Positions 46,159-54,414 of a stretch of DNA of 64,000 nt are shown here, piece by piece. The DNA comes from Kiloniella laminariae DSM 19542. Lineage in GTDB: Bacteria > Pseudomonadota > Alphaproteobacteria > Kiloniellales > Kiloniellaceae. The stretch lies in contig NZ_KB893134.1 of assembly GCF_000374005.1 (NCBI RefSeq), forward strand, positions 849,720-913,719, given 5' to 3'. Within the stretch, counting starts at the first letter, position 1; every line of letters begins with the position of its first letter. A program made the translations under genes and the position numbers. The notes below the pieces were generated by a model that saw only the letters and a program-made list of their open reading frames with translations, did not search any database and was not told the origin of the DNA.

Positions 46159-47481
46159 TCAGATCGTTTTTTGGTGCTCCCCGATTGACTTGGCCAGCGC
46201 GGGATAATAGCGCCAAAGTGTAAGACCCCTGGTGAACATATAAAGTAACATCGCAAGCCATAATCCATCGTTTTGCCAGAGAGGCACCAGCAGGCTAATG
46301 GCACAGAGGAAGACCAGTAAAGACTGGATCATGGCATTACGCAGCTCGCGTGTTTGTGTCGTGCCGATAAAAATACCGTCGAACTGAAACCCTCCAACAC
46401 CGGCTATCGGAATAAGGACAAGCCAGATCATATATTGTCTGGCCTGCTCCCTTACTTCAGGAATGTCGGTGAATAGATTGATGATATAGGGGCCTGAGAC
46501 AAGAAAAAGGATAGCGAAAACCACAGCCGAGAGAATGGCCAGAAACGAACTGGCTTTAACGGCTGAACGGAAGGCCCCGCTATTGTTTTGTCCCTTGGCC
46601 TGGCCCGTCGTGATTTCGGCGGCATGCGCAAAACCATCCAGACCATATGAGGCAAAATAGAGGAAGTGAATGAGCACAGCATTGGCAGCAAGAACTGTAT
46701 CGCCAAAACTTGCACTGATTCGGGTAAAATAGGCAAAAGCAAAGATAAGGCAGAGTGTGCGGATGAAAATATCCCGATTCACTTTGAAGAGGGACTTCAG
46801 TTTTTCAGGGTTCAGGACCCCTGCCCAGTCCCGTTTGTTTCTGATGGAAAGGGGATGCGAAAGAACGATGGCTAGTCCACAGGCAAAGCCGACGACCTCG
46901 GCAATAACGGTGGCAAGAGCAACCCCTTCTACGCCCCAGTTAAATCCAAGGACAAAGACCAGATCCAGCAAGATGTTAACGCTGTTGATGACGAGTTGAA
47001 GGACAAAGGTGAGTTTGGGTTCACCCTTGCCCAGAAGCCAGCCGATAATCGCATAGTTAGCCAGAGAAATCGGCGCGCTCCAGATTCTCACCAGCCCGTA
47101 TTCCAGAGCCAGATCCTGAACCTGCCTACTGCCGTCAATCAGACCGATGCAGAGTTTTAGTAAGGGAACCTGTAGCAAAACCAGCAAACTGCCCAGGATG
47201 AGTGCCAGGACGAGGGGGCGGAGAAATGCGGCGCGCTGCTCTGCGGCATTACCGGCGCCAAAAGCCTGGGCTGCAAACCCCACAGTTCCCATTTTGAGAA
47301 AGCCAAAACCCCAAAAAAGGAAGCTGAATACGGTGCCACCAATGGCAACCCCGCCGATATAAGCCGGGTCCGGCAGGTGCCCCATAACAGCGGTATCGAC
47401 AGCACCAAGCAGGGGTACGGTCAAGTTCGAGAGAATGAGAGGCGTGGCGAGCAGTAAGATGCGCCTGTAATGTTCTGGCAA
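46159..47481 (-). CDS. MATE-family efflux transporter (DinF-like)
   Basis: A 440-residue, 12-helix MATE transporter. The DinF-type opening LILSNLTVPLLGAVDTAVMG and the loop FGFLKMGTVGFAAQAFGAGN are characteristic. It would export a cationic or metabolic compound using a sodium or proton gradient. The start is TTG (47479-47481): no ATG lies between it and the upstream stop, and AGAGAT sits 7 bases before. It is 254 bp downstream of the cobalamin-riboswitch-controlled small gene on the same strand, with a long hairpin between them, so shared control is possible but doubtful. Confidence 0.88.
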   Translation of the reverse strand: MPEHYRRILLLATPLILSNLTVPLLGAVDTAVMGHLPDPAYIGGVAIGGTVFSFLFWGFGFLKMGTVGFAAQAFGAGNAAEQRAAFLRPLVLALILGSLLVLLQVPLLKLCIGLIDGSRQVQDLALEYGLVRIWSAPISLANYAIIGWLLGKGEPKLTFVLQLVINSVNILLDLVFVLGFNWGVEGVALATVIAEVVGFACGLAIVLSHPLSIRNKRDWAGVLNPEKLKSLFKVNRDIFIRTLCLIFAFAYFTRISASFGDTVLAANAVLIHFLYFASYGLDGFAHAAEITTGQAKGQNNSGAFRSAVKASSFLAILSAVVFAILFLVSGPYIINLFTDIPEVREQARQYMIWLVLIPIAGVGGFQFDGIFIGTTQTRELRNAMIQSLLVFLCAISLLVPLWQNDGLWLAMLLYMFTRGLTLWRYYPALAKSIGEHQKTI

Positions 47482-47659
47482 GGGGATCTCTTTGACTGGA
47501 GTGTCGATGGAGCCGATCCATCATCGAGAGACCGAACACTTCCGTGTATAGCCAAAGATAGAGAGATGCCCAACAGTTATCTTGATTTGCTTCTCTTTGG
47601 CAAACCTTGGTGAAAGAGGGACAAAAACAATATCTTCTCTCTCTTTTCTATAGAGCAAG

Positions 47660-47706
47660 ACCGGAAGCAGTCATCTCTAAATCTGGTGAAGAGGACTGCT
47701 TCCGGT
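47660..47706. repeat. Long perfect inverted repeat between small gene and MATE gene
   Basis: ACCGGAAGCAGTC (47660-47672) and GACTGCTTCCGGT (47694-47706) are perfect 13-bp arms around 21 bases. It may end transcription of the small B12-controlled gene, though no T tract follows on either strand. Confidence 0.65.
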
Positions 47707-47735
47707 TAGTGGATCTATGCCCTGGTGTAGTAACC

Positions 47736-48077
47736 TCAGGCGTTGTAACGCCGCCGCTTCCTGTGATTGCTTCTGCACAAAGAGAGACGGGCATAGGGAA
47801 ACTCTGCTGTTTGCCTCAGGAGATTGAGGGTTTTCACGGCGTCGTCGCGAAAGCAGGCCTCGTCGTCAGCGTATTTGTTTACCAGTCGTTTTGCGGCGTG
47901 GGCTGGATCAAGTTCTGATGGCAGACTGACCAGCCAGGCCATAATGGCGTGTTCAGCAGGGGTCTGGCTGAATTCATCGCTGAGAATCATTCGATGGATG
48001 ATGAATTTTGGATCATCACTGCGGCTGGTCGCGTTAACGGTATCTAGAGATTGGAAGTCTGAAGTCGTAATTGCCAT
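47736..48077 (-). CDS. Small protein of unknown function under cobalamin riboswitch
   Basis: I do not recognise this 113-residue, soluble-looking protein. It begins MAITTSDFQSLDTVNATSRS, has helical segments around AEHAIMAWLVSLPSELDPAH and DDAVKTLNLLRQTAEFPYAR, two cysteines, and ends in a basic tail (RSNHRKRRRYNA). No signal peptide or membrane helix is seen. The gene is well supported: GGAGGGAGGA lies 6 bases before the ATG, and a full cobalamin riboswitch lies 49 bases upstream. Expression should drop when adenosyl- or methylcobalamin is plentiful. B12-regulated genes usually serve cobalamin uptake, synthesis, cobalt transport or B12-independent bypass enzymes; none of these families matches. 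Confidence 0.75.
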   Translation of the reverse strand: MAITTSDFQSLDTVNATSRSDDPKFIIHRMILSDEFSQTPAEHAIMAWLVSLPSELDPAHAAKRLVNKYADDEACFRDDAVKTLNLLRQTAEFPYARLSLCRSNHRKRRRYNA

Positions 48078-48126
48078 GGCAATTCCTCCCTCCGGTGCAC
48101 CCCGCCCGGGTTGTAAGTTGAAATGT

Positions 48127-48301
48127 GTGCGGCAGGTCTCCTGGCTCGTGGCTCACCAACATCTGTCACCCTTCCCAATCCTGGCGCAGGATCAGTGAGT
48201 TATCTGACAGTGTCTAACCACTTACAGTTGCGGGGGCAGCTTTGGAATTAATCCTGACGGATCGCACCAAATTCCCTTTTCATCCCGGATGGGAACCACA
48301 C
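48127..48301 (-). promoter_or_regulatory. Cobalamin riboswitch
   Basis: On the minus strand the aptamer shows the conserved B12 box GCTGCCCCCGCAACTGTAA (48240-48222) and the 3' core GAGCCAGGAGACCTGCC (48147-48131). The 5' GGTTCCC and AAAAGGGAAT elements are also present. P1 forms from GTGTGG (48301-48296) and CCGCAC (48132-48127). Length (175 nt) is normal. The 49 bases to the start codon include the G-rich ribosome binding site, consistent with control of translation initiation, but I cannot draw a firm anti-Shine-Dalgarno pairing. Confidence 0.95.
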
Positions 48302-48452
48302 GATTTAACCAAAGGTACTTGAGAATTTATGTGCTTGTCAATCAACTGAATCGAGCAGGAAGGACAAGATTTTTACTCATGTCTTGTTCGCAACAGGAAC
48401 CGTCGTCTTTGTGTGTTTTTGACTTTTGGGGGCCGTGAAAGTCAGTATGGCT

Positions 48453-49328
48453 TCACCCTTTTGGGGCCATAAGCAGGCGCGTTGCGATAGACCTGTTATC
48501 ATGGCGCGGGCGCTGCAAGGTGTGGGATACTGTCTTGGCAGATGGTGCCGGGTCGGTTGTTGAAGGTGTTGCTGCCTCCGTTTTCCGGGAACTGTTTGAG
48601 GGGATGTTTGCTGACCCTTTGTCGATTAACTTGTCGTCGATCAGCTTGGCTGCTGTTTCTGACTTGAGATGGGATGTTGCAATGCCGCCGGGGTTACGGG
48701 CTTTTTTAACCTCGGCCTTGTTTTCAGCTCTTTGGGCCAGCTCCAGACGCCGGGTTTCTTTGTTCAGGCGATGTTTTTCATTACGCCAGGCAGTCAGAAC
48801 TTTCTTGCGGTAAGGGGTGCTGAACTCCTGGTTGTTCGAGTGATATCGCCCTACTGCGGCGGTCCAGGAGGGGGAATCCTGTCGCAGCCGGGTCAGGAAG
48901 CTGGCGGCATAGGCGACATTCTTGTGGGGGTCAAAGGCATCATCAAGTGAGGGAAATGCCTTGGCGTGGTGATGCAGGTTCACCTGCATACAACCGACAT
49001 CAATATTCCGTACACCTTTGGCTTTTAGTTTCTCTACTTCTGCGATGGCCGCCTGCTTGGTAGGTAGATATCTTCCCTTGCCTTCGGCCATAACCGTCCA
49101 GGGCCAGGCAACTCTTGCCCCTTTTTCCTTGTCCCATTTTCCGGATTCCACCAGGGAGATAGCACGGAGAAGATGAAGGGGAATTGTTTCACGCTGTTCT
49201 GCCTGAGAAATTATATCTGCGCAAACATCACTGTTCGCAGTGATTTGCGAAGCCAGAACGGCCCGGCTTGTAAGGAAAATCTCTCCCGAAATCAGGCAAA
49301 ATGAAAGAATGAAAAGAACAAAACGCAT
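48453..49328 (-). CDS. Lytic transglycosylase-like protein (SLT domain)
   Basis: A 291-residue secreted protein. From the ATG at 49326-49328 (MRFVLFILSFCLISGEIFLT) a signal peptide leads into an SLT goose-lysozyme-like domain. The catalytic glutamate is in LRAISLVESGKWD, and VRNIDVGCMQVNLHHHAKAF and AASFLTRLRQDSPSWTAAVG complete the fold. CGGAGAG lies about 9 bases upstream. After residue 180 the tail is charged, Ala/Lys/Ser-rich and probably disordered. It would cleave peptidoglycan glycan strands during cell-wall remodelling or assembly of envelope machines. Confidence 0.9.
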   Translation of the reverse strand: MRFVLFILSFCLISGEIFLTSRAVLASQITANSDVCADIISQAEQRETIPLHLLRAISLVESGKWDKEKGARVAWPWTVMAEGKGRYLPTKQAAIAEVEKLKAKGVRNIDVGCMQVNLHHHAKAFPSLDDAFDPHKNVAYAASFLTRLRQDSPSWTAAVGRYHSNNQEFSTPYRKKVLTAWRNEKHRLNKETRRLELAQRAENKAEVKKARNPGGIATSHLKSETAAKLIDDKLIDKGSANIPSNSSRKTEAATPSTTDPAPSAKTVSHTLQRPRHDNRSIATRLLMAPKG

Positions 49329-49491
49329 GACTACTCTCCGTGATCTACTGTCAGGAAAAGCAAATGCCATGCCAAAAGTTTAGAAACGGGCAGTGATGAA
49401 TGGAAAAGGGGACTAATTTTATCAGGGGGGAAATCCTGGATAATTCTAGCTCTGGATATTCAAGCTTTGGGGCCATCAAGTCCTGGAGAAT

Positions 49492-50457
49492 TCAATAATC
49501 CAGAGATGTTTCTTCAATTGCTCCAACAGCCAGAATGATTTCATCCATAAGGGCCGTGATTGTTGCCAGCTCGGGTTTTCGTTCTATCTTGTCTTCATCC
49601 ATATAGAGATGGCGAGAAATCTCGATCTGCAGACAGTTTATCCCCAAGGCTGGTTCACCATAATGCTGGGTGATAAAGCCTCCAGGATAAGGATTGTTAT
49701 TGAGGACACGAAAATCCTTTTGCCTGAGAATGTTCTCAACGCGACGTGTGACTGCTGAAGAGGAGGATTTCCCGAAACGGTCGCCCAGCACAAAATCAAC
49801 CTTTGAACGCTTGTTTTTCATTCCCTGGTTTCCGGGCTGTGCAATAGTGGAAAGCCGGGGCATGGAGTGACAGTCGATCAGGATGCAGTAGCCAAATTTT
49901 CTTTTGGTACTGTCGACCAGTTGACGAAGAACCTGATGATAGGGCCAGTAGTAACGTTCGATACGGTCTTTTGCCTCGGCAAAAGTCAGTTTGTCTTTGT
50001 AGATAGGCCTGTCGCTGGTCACGTTTCTGGCGATGGTCCCGAGGCCGACAGCTACGCGGGGGGAGCTGGTATTGACATAGCTGGGAAGTTCATCTTCAAA
50101 CATCTGGGGATCCAGCTCGAAAGGTTCCCGGTTCGCATCGACAAAGGCCCTTGGAAACAAGGCACAGAGAAGCGGGGCGCCAAGCCGGGGGGCATTACAG
50201 AGCAACTCATCAACAAAACTGTCCTCGGACCGGCGCAAATTATGGTGGTCGAGTCGGGAGCCTTCAATGAAAGATGTTGGATAGTTGCTTCCGCTATGGG
50301 GTGACGAAAGTACCACCGGGAGGCTTTGTTCATCGGGAAGGTGGAGCCGGTAGGATTCTGTATCACTGGTGGCTGATGAAGCAGACAGAGGAGTTGCCCC
50401 GGTGGTTTGCCCGGCGGAATGGAATTTGCTCGCAAGTTTGTCGAAATCGAGTGTCAT
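49492..50457 (-). CDS. hutG: N-formylglutamate amidohydrolase
   Basis: A 321-residue zinc amidohydrolase of the FGase family (PF05013). Family motifs are LSSPHSGSNYPTSF, RSEDSFVDELLCNAPRLGAP, AFVDANREPFELDP and ILIDCHSMP; LQIEISRHLYMDE closes the active site. The enzyme releases formate and glutamate from N-formylglutamate, the last step of one histidine-degradation route. No hut genes are adjacent; cpdR is divergent, 215 bp away. That N-formylglutamate amidohydrolase / cpdR pairing recurs in alphaproteobacteria. No clear ribosome binding site precedes the ATG. The gene name reflects the family; a role outside histidine use is possible. Confidence 0.88.
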   Translation of the reverse strand: MTLDFDKLASKFHSAGQTTGATPLSASSATSDTESYRLHLPDEQSLPVVLSSPHSGSNYPTSFIEGSRLDHHNLRRSEDSFVDELLCNAPRLGAPLLCALFPRAFVDANREPFELDPQMFEDELPSYVNTSSPRVAVGLGTIARNVTSDRPIYKDKLTFAEAKDRIERYYWPYHQVLRQLVDSTKRKFGYCILIDCHSMPRLSTIAQPGNQGMKNKRSKVDFVLGDRFGKSSSSAVTRRVENILRQKDFRVLNNNPYPGGFITQHYGEPALGINCLQIEISRHLYMDEDKIERKPELATITALMDEIILAVGAIEETSLDY

Positions 50458-50672
50458 TCTAGAGCTGCAACTTTAAAAATGTGGGATTGCTTATATCAAT
50501 TTTCAAATCTATACCCAGTACAAATCCTGCCCAGTCAGGATGTAATGGTGCGTTGTTCACACCATTACGGTAGTCTGGCGGGCAGAATTCAGACTGCGAC
50601 TCAAACCTAACTAGATCTTGGCGAAAACTCCTGATGTGGTCAATGGAACAGATCGGCGGGTACAGGGCGAGC

Positions 50673-51032
50673 ATGGCAAATATATTACTTGCGGAAGATG
50701 ACGAGAACATGCGGTTTTATCTGCATCGTGCTCTTGAGGCAGCCGGACATAGGGTTATTTCAGCTGAAAATGGTGCTATAGCAGAAGAGATGCTCATCTG
50801 TAATCGCTTTGATCTGGTTTTGAGTGATGTGGTTATGCCAGAAAAAGATGGCATCGAATTGGCCAGATCTGCCAAGCAAAGACATCCAGAAATAAAAATT
50901 ATGTTTATCACCGGGTTTTCCGGAGTGGTTCTGGGTAATCAAGAGGACGGCTTTGATCCTTCTATGGTTTTGTCAAAGCCCTTTCATCTAAAAGACCTGG
51001 TTGAGCAGGTCGAGCGGGTATTGCTCGAATAA
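50673..51032 (+). CDS. cpdR: CpdR single-domain response regulator
   Basis: A 119-residue receiver protein, the size of CpdR. The start MANILLAEDDENMRFYLHRA at 50673 is used; a frame running back to 50634 adds a non-conserved leader. The phospho-aspartate is in LVLSDVVMPEKDGIELARSA, and KIMFITGFSGVVLGN and VLSKPFHLKDLVEQVERVL match CpdR closely. In alphaproteobacteria unphosphorylated CpdR delivers substrates to the ClpXP protease and so times the cell cycle; phosphate comes from the CckA-ChpT relay. AGGGCGA is the likely ribosome binding site. Confidence 0.93.
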   Translation: MANILLAEDDENMRFYLHRALEAAGHRVISAENGAIAEEMLICNRFDLVLSDVVMPEKDGIELARSAKQRHPEIKIMFITGFSGVVLGNQEDGFDPSMVLSKPFHLKDLVEQVERVLLE

Positions 51033-51172
51033 CCAGGCTTGATTGCAGGCGGTGATTTTATTTATCTGCTCCAATTTTGAACATTTGCCTGAAACTTGTT
51101 TTTAGGGCTTGTCAAACTTGGGTCAGTTTGATAATTCCCTGTCTCACCGGATGGTATAGCCCACCGGGTATA

Positions 51173-51247
51173 GGGCGCATAGCTCAGCGGGAGAGCACTT
51201 CGGTGACATCGAAGGGGTCGTAGGTTCAATCCCTACTGCGCCCACCA
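51173..51247 (+). tRNA. tRNA-Val (GAC)
   Basis: A full cloverleaf of 75 bases including an encoded CCA. Acceptor stem GGGCGCA (51173-51179) pairs with TGCGCCC (51237-51243). The D stem is GCTC/GAGC, and the anticodon stem CTTCG/CGAAG holds the loop GTGACAT with anticodon GAC at 51205-51207. The T arm is GTAGG-TTCAATC-CCTAC. Discriminator A at 51244. A terminator follows three bases after the CCA end. Confidence 0.98.
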
Positions 51248-51249
51248 TC

Positions 51250-51282
51250 AAAACCCCAAGGGAAACCTTGGGGTTTTGTCTT
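51250..51282 (+). terminator. Terminator of tRNA-Val
   Basis: AAAACCCCAAGG (51250-51261), GAAA tetraloop, CCTTGGGGTTTT (51266-51277): a perfect 12-bp stem with T-rich tail. Confidence 0.93.
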
Positions 51283-51305
51283 TTCAGAAGCTCTTTGGAA
51301 AAAAA

Positions 51306-52019
51306 TCACTTAAAAAGCAGCGCGCCTGCAGCGACCAACAGGATCAAAGAGAGGCCTTTTTTATGCTGTTCGCCTGGGATTTTCATAACAAGGTGTTTGC
51401 CCAGGATTGCAGTAATAATTGCGATGGAAAAGAGAGCAAGCCCGATCGTCAGGTGGCCTTTATGTAAAATGCCATTGCCGGCGTAACTGGTGATTTTTGT
51501 AAGATTTACTCCAATTCCGGTAGCGGCCATCACCCCGATAAAAGCCTGCCTTTCAAAACCCATTTTTTCCATTGCGATAGCTTTTACAGGATTGCCGCTG
51601 CTCAGAAATCCAGAAATGAAGCCGTAAAGAGCAGAGACGGTAAGAGTTGTTGATAAATTTGTCGGTAAAGACATACGGTAGCCAGTAAGGGTGAGTGCTA
51701 CACTGAAAATAATAAACCCGGCCAGCAAGGGTTTGAGCGGTTCAGGGTCTATCCGGGCGAGGGTTTCTGCGCCGAGCCAGGCAAATGGGATGCTTGCTAG
51801 CGCGATCGTCAAAGCCAGTTTCCAGTCTATTTCTTTTCTGTACAAAACCGCTTTGGTTAAAGTTGCGGCAGTAAAGAGCACAGTGGTCAGGGCGATACAG
51901 TCTTTCAGGGGAAGGAGAAGGGCGCCGAACGAGAGAACAAAAAAACCGCTTCCAAGCCCAAAAATAGCAGAAATCATGGAGCCGAAGAAGGCAATAGCAA
52001 GGAAGTAGACGTATTCCAT
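51306..52019 (-). CDS. TauE/SafE-family permease
   Basis: A 237-residue protein with about seven to eight membrane helices, of the TauE/SafE (DUF81) family that exports sulfonates, sulfite or organic anions. GSMISAIFGLGSGFFVLSFG at the start and GFISGFLSSGNPVKAIAMEK in the middle are the duplicated family motifs. It converges with the tRNA. Two identical 12-bp repeats lie just upstream of its start. No sulfonate enzymes are adjacent, so the substrate is open. Confidence 0.88.
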   Translation of the reverse strand: MEYVYFLAIAFFGSMISAIFGLGSGFFVLSFGALLLPLKDCIALTTVLFTAATLTKAVLYRKEIDWKLALTIALASIPFAWLGAETLARIDPEPLKPLLAGFIIFSVALTLTGYRMSLPTNLSTTLTVSALYGFISGFLSSGNPVKAIAMEKMGFERQAFIGVMAATGIGVNLTKITSYAGNGILHKGHLTIGLALFSIAIITAILGKHLVMKIPGEQHKKGLSLILLVAAGALLFK

Positions 52020-52417
52020 GAGTTGATCCCTGATTGGCTTATACTAGCCTATTTACCGGGTTTATTTTACCGGGTTTTGTTGATGAAACCGGGAGTGTCA
52101 GCGTTCTTTGATCAGCGCCTGGCTAGGCAGTCTTAGGGTTTGAGCTACTTGGTAACACGGAAATAAAAAAATATGGAGGCCAGATTAAGTCACCTGCGAA
52201 TCATGACTGTATTATTATAGGTTGTTGATAAATCTATTCTTCTGGAGATGGAGTTAAATTAGAGAAAATTTTACCTAATTTATTGTTGTTTTTTAAGGGG
52301 TTAAATTTAATTTTTTCTTAATTAATCAAGCGCATCCTGCAGATACCTCCAGGCAAGAAATGCCGGAAAAACCCCTATGGTTTTCCAGAGAGGGATAAAG
52401 GTGCGAGATGAGATGAG
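52020..52417. other. 398-bp divergent promoter region of tauE-like and tad genes
   Basis: No gene is visible. From left to right it has two direct repeats (52052-52077), a mixed section, then a strongly AT-rich block (about 52245-52330). A short GGAAAA/TTTTCC inverted pair (about 52364-52386) and a GAGAT pentanucleotide repeat that contains the start codon of the next gene complete it. The AT-rich block is a likely regulated promoter of the tad-type genes. Confidence 0.5.
52052..52077. repeat. Two 12-bp direct repeats upstream of the TauE gene
   Basis: TTTACCGGGTTT occurs at 52052-52063 and again at 52066-52077, 33 to 58 bp upstream of the permease start. Closely spaced direct repeats in this position often bind a regulator. 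Confidence 0.7.
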
Positions 52418-52424
52418 ATGAGAT
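52403..52424. repeat. GAGAT pentanucleotide repeat at a start codon
   Basis: The unit GAGAT is repeated four times without interruption (about 52405-52424). Each unit junction makes an ATG (52408, 52413, 52418). The first two open a two-codon frame ending in TGA; only the third reads into the TadG-like gene. Confidence 0.8.
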
Positions 52425-53800
52425 CCGTTCCGGCAGCTGCCAGCAAAATTTTGGAGAACGTGGACAAGGCCCGAAGGCTTTTCCGGGCTTTTTGTGCCTG
52501 TGATCGCGGCGCCATTCTGGTTAATTTCGGTCTGATGGTTATTCCATTGGTTGGCATGGTCGGGCTTGGGGTTGATGCAGGTCGGGGATATGTTGTTAAA
52601 GCGCGCCTGAGCCAGGCTCTTGATGCAGCAGCTTTGGCATCAGCACCCTATGTGAATGACACAACCCGGCTCAAAGAAGAGTTTGAGAATTATTTTTACG
52701 CGAATTTCCCCAAAGATTTTATGGGTGCCGAAATTACACTCGGGACACCTGTAGTTGGCGCGCAGAAGACAAAGGTCAGTGTGACAGCCTCTGCGGTGGT
52801 CGGGACCACCTTGATGAATGTGCTGGGGATCGAAGACATGGAAGTTGCCGCCAGTGCCGAGGTAACCCGTCTGATTACGCCTCTGGATGTCGTGATTTCT
52901 ATCGATACAACCGGGTCCATGGGATCTTCTGATGGTAGCGGAACCCGTCTGAGTTCGGCACGGGGCGCATCTCATCTGTTGATTGACAAGCTTTTTGGGG
53001 AAGAAACCGTCAGTGAAAATCTTCAAGTTGCACTGGTACCCTGGTCTGCTTCGGTCAATGTGGCCTATCGGGGGGTGTCCTATAATTCAGCTTTGAACCA
53101 GCAGATTGGCGGGCTTTGGTATACCAACAATTCACCAGTGCCCTTCAGGACAAGACCTGATAATGACTGGCAGGGGTGTTCCTATGCCCGCTATACGGAT
53201 AATGGTGTGGCGGATGATGCTGATCATCTTCTTTATGATGCGTCCGTCGGCGGAGTGAACTGGAATTCCTGGGACCCTATGCCACGCAGAGTTGTCAATC
53301 CAGGCAATGGGTCTTTACAGACAGCAACCTGTCCTAGCTGGGGTATCTCGGCTTTGTCCGGAACAAAATCGACAACAACTTCGGCTGTTAATGCGCTGAC
53401 ATCACCAAATGGAACTACCAACATTGCTCAAGGGCTGGTTTGGAGTTGGCGTACTCTTATGCCAGGCAACCCCTTTAATGAAGCCAGCTCAAAAAGCAAT
53501 CTGCGCCGAGCAATTGTCATTATGACGGATGGGATGAACACAACGTCTTACAGGGATGCCTACCGTGGACATCTCAATACTGGAGAAATGGATGATCGAC
53601 TTGAGGCTGTCGCGGCGCAAGTCAAATCAAGCGGCGTTGATATCTACGTTGTGGAATATCATGTCGAAACCAATCTGATGAAAAGTGTTGCCAGCGCACC
53701 GACAGCTCCCTTTTATTTTCATGCAAGCAGTTCTGATGAGCTGGAAAAGGCATTTGACAAGATCGGGACGGAGCTCTCCGAGCTTCGGGTTTCGCGATGA
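52418..53800 (+). CDS. TadG-like pilus protein with von Willebrand A domain
   Basis: A 460-residue Tad-type protein. An N-terminal TadE-like membrane helix (ILVNFGLMVIPLVGMVGLGV, about residues 35-55) is followed by the typical DAGRGYVVKARLSQALDAAA. A vWA domain has the metal-ion site DVVISIDTTGSMGSSDG and IVIMTDGMNTTS. The insert around 220-320 is rich in Asn, Asp, Trp and Tyr. TadG-like proteins sit in the envelope and support Flp-pilus adhesion or assembly. The only in-frame start is the third ATG of a pentanucleotide repeat. The next gene overlaps by 4 bp. Confidence 0.87.
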   Translation: MRSVPAAASKILENVDKARRLFRAFCACDRGAILVNFGLMVIPLVGMVGLGVDAGRGYVVKARLSQALDAAALASAPYVNDTTRLKEEFENYFYANFPKDFMGAEITLGTPVVGAQKTKVSVTASAVVGTTLMNVLGIEDMEVAASAEVTRLITPLDVVISIDTTGSMGSSDGSGTRLSSARGASHLLIDKLFGEETVSENLQVALVPWSASVNVAYRGVSYNSALNQQIGGLWYTNNSPVPFRTRPDNDWQGCSYARYTDNGVADDADHLLYDASVGGVNWNSWDPMPRRVVNPGNGSLQTATCPSWGISALSGTKSTTTSAVNALTSPNGTTNIAQGLVWSWRTLMPGNPFNEASSKSNLRRAIVIMTDGMNTTSYRDAYRGHLNTGEMDDRLEAVAAQVKSSGVDIYVVEYHVETNLMKSVASAPTAPFYFHASSSDELEKAFDKIGTELSELRVSR

Positions 53801-54414
53801 AGAGGATGTGTCGAAACATGCTGATTGTCTGGAAGAACAGAGGCAAAAAATTATCTGGTTGTGACAGAGGAACAACCGCTTTGGAATTTGCTTTTGTCTT
53901 TCCGGTTTTCCTGACTTTCATTCTCGGGACGTTTGATCTCGCTGGAATAATGTTTGGGACGGCTTTGTTAGAGGGTGGGCTGCGCGAAGCGGCGCGCTAC
54001 GGTATCACAGGCTATTCTTCGGGCGGAGGTGTCAGCCGGGAGCAGCAAATTCTGGACGTGCTCAATGCGCATGGGGCAGGATATGTCAAAATAACAGCAG
54101 ATGAATTGAAAACGCTCGTTTATAAAAATTTCGACACGATCGGCGATCCTGAGCCTTTTGTCGATGCCAACGGCAACAGTAATTACGATGCCGGAGAGAG
54201 TTTTACTGATTTGAACTGCAACGGGAGCTGGGACGTCGATGCCGGCCTGAACGGTGCAGGGAGTGGCGGAGAAGTTGTGCTCTATACTGTTGAGCATGAA
54301 ATGCAGCTGATTACAGGATATATGGCATCCCTGATTGGCGAAGATGGTAAATACACCCTTGCTGCCAGTGTTGCTGTCAGAAACGAGCCTTATGGCGGGG
54401 GGAGCTCGTGTTGA
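53797..54414 (+). CDS. TadE-like pseudopilin with calcium-loop-like insert
   Basis: A 205-residue TadE-family minor pseudopilin. After a basic leader comes GCDRGTTALEFAFVFPVFLT, the processing and helix region (E at position 5 of the mature helix), as in TadE/TadF. The middle contains FVDANGNSNYDAGESF and DLNCNGSWDVDAG, two Asp/Asn loops like those of EF-hand or dockerin calcium sites. It overlaps the preceding gene by 4 bp (ATGA) and the following one by 7 bp, so all three form a coupled operon. Confidence 0.87.
   Translation: MKRMCRNMLIVWKNRGKKLSGCDRGTTALEFAFVFPVFLTFILGTFDLAGIMFGTALLEGGLREAARYGITGYSSGGGVSREQQILDVLNAHGAGYVKITADELKTLVYKNFDTIGDPEPFVDANGNSNYDAGESFTDLNCNGSWDVDAGLNGAGSGGEVVLYTVEHEMQLITGYMASLIGEDGKYTLAASVAVRNEPYGGGSSC

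Noticed and set aside
47482..47735. MATE gene as a certain member of the B12 regulon.
   Set aside because: It is on the same strand, but a 13-bp-arm hairpin and 254 bp separate it from the riboswitch gene; left as a possibility only.
51109..51135. tRNA-Val promoter TTGTCA/GATAAT.
   Set aside because: The spacer is only 15 bp, so the call was too weak to list.
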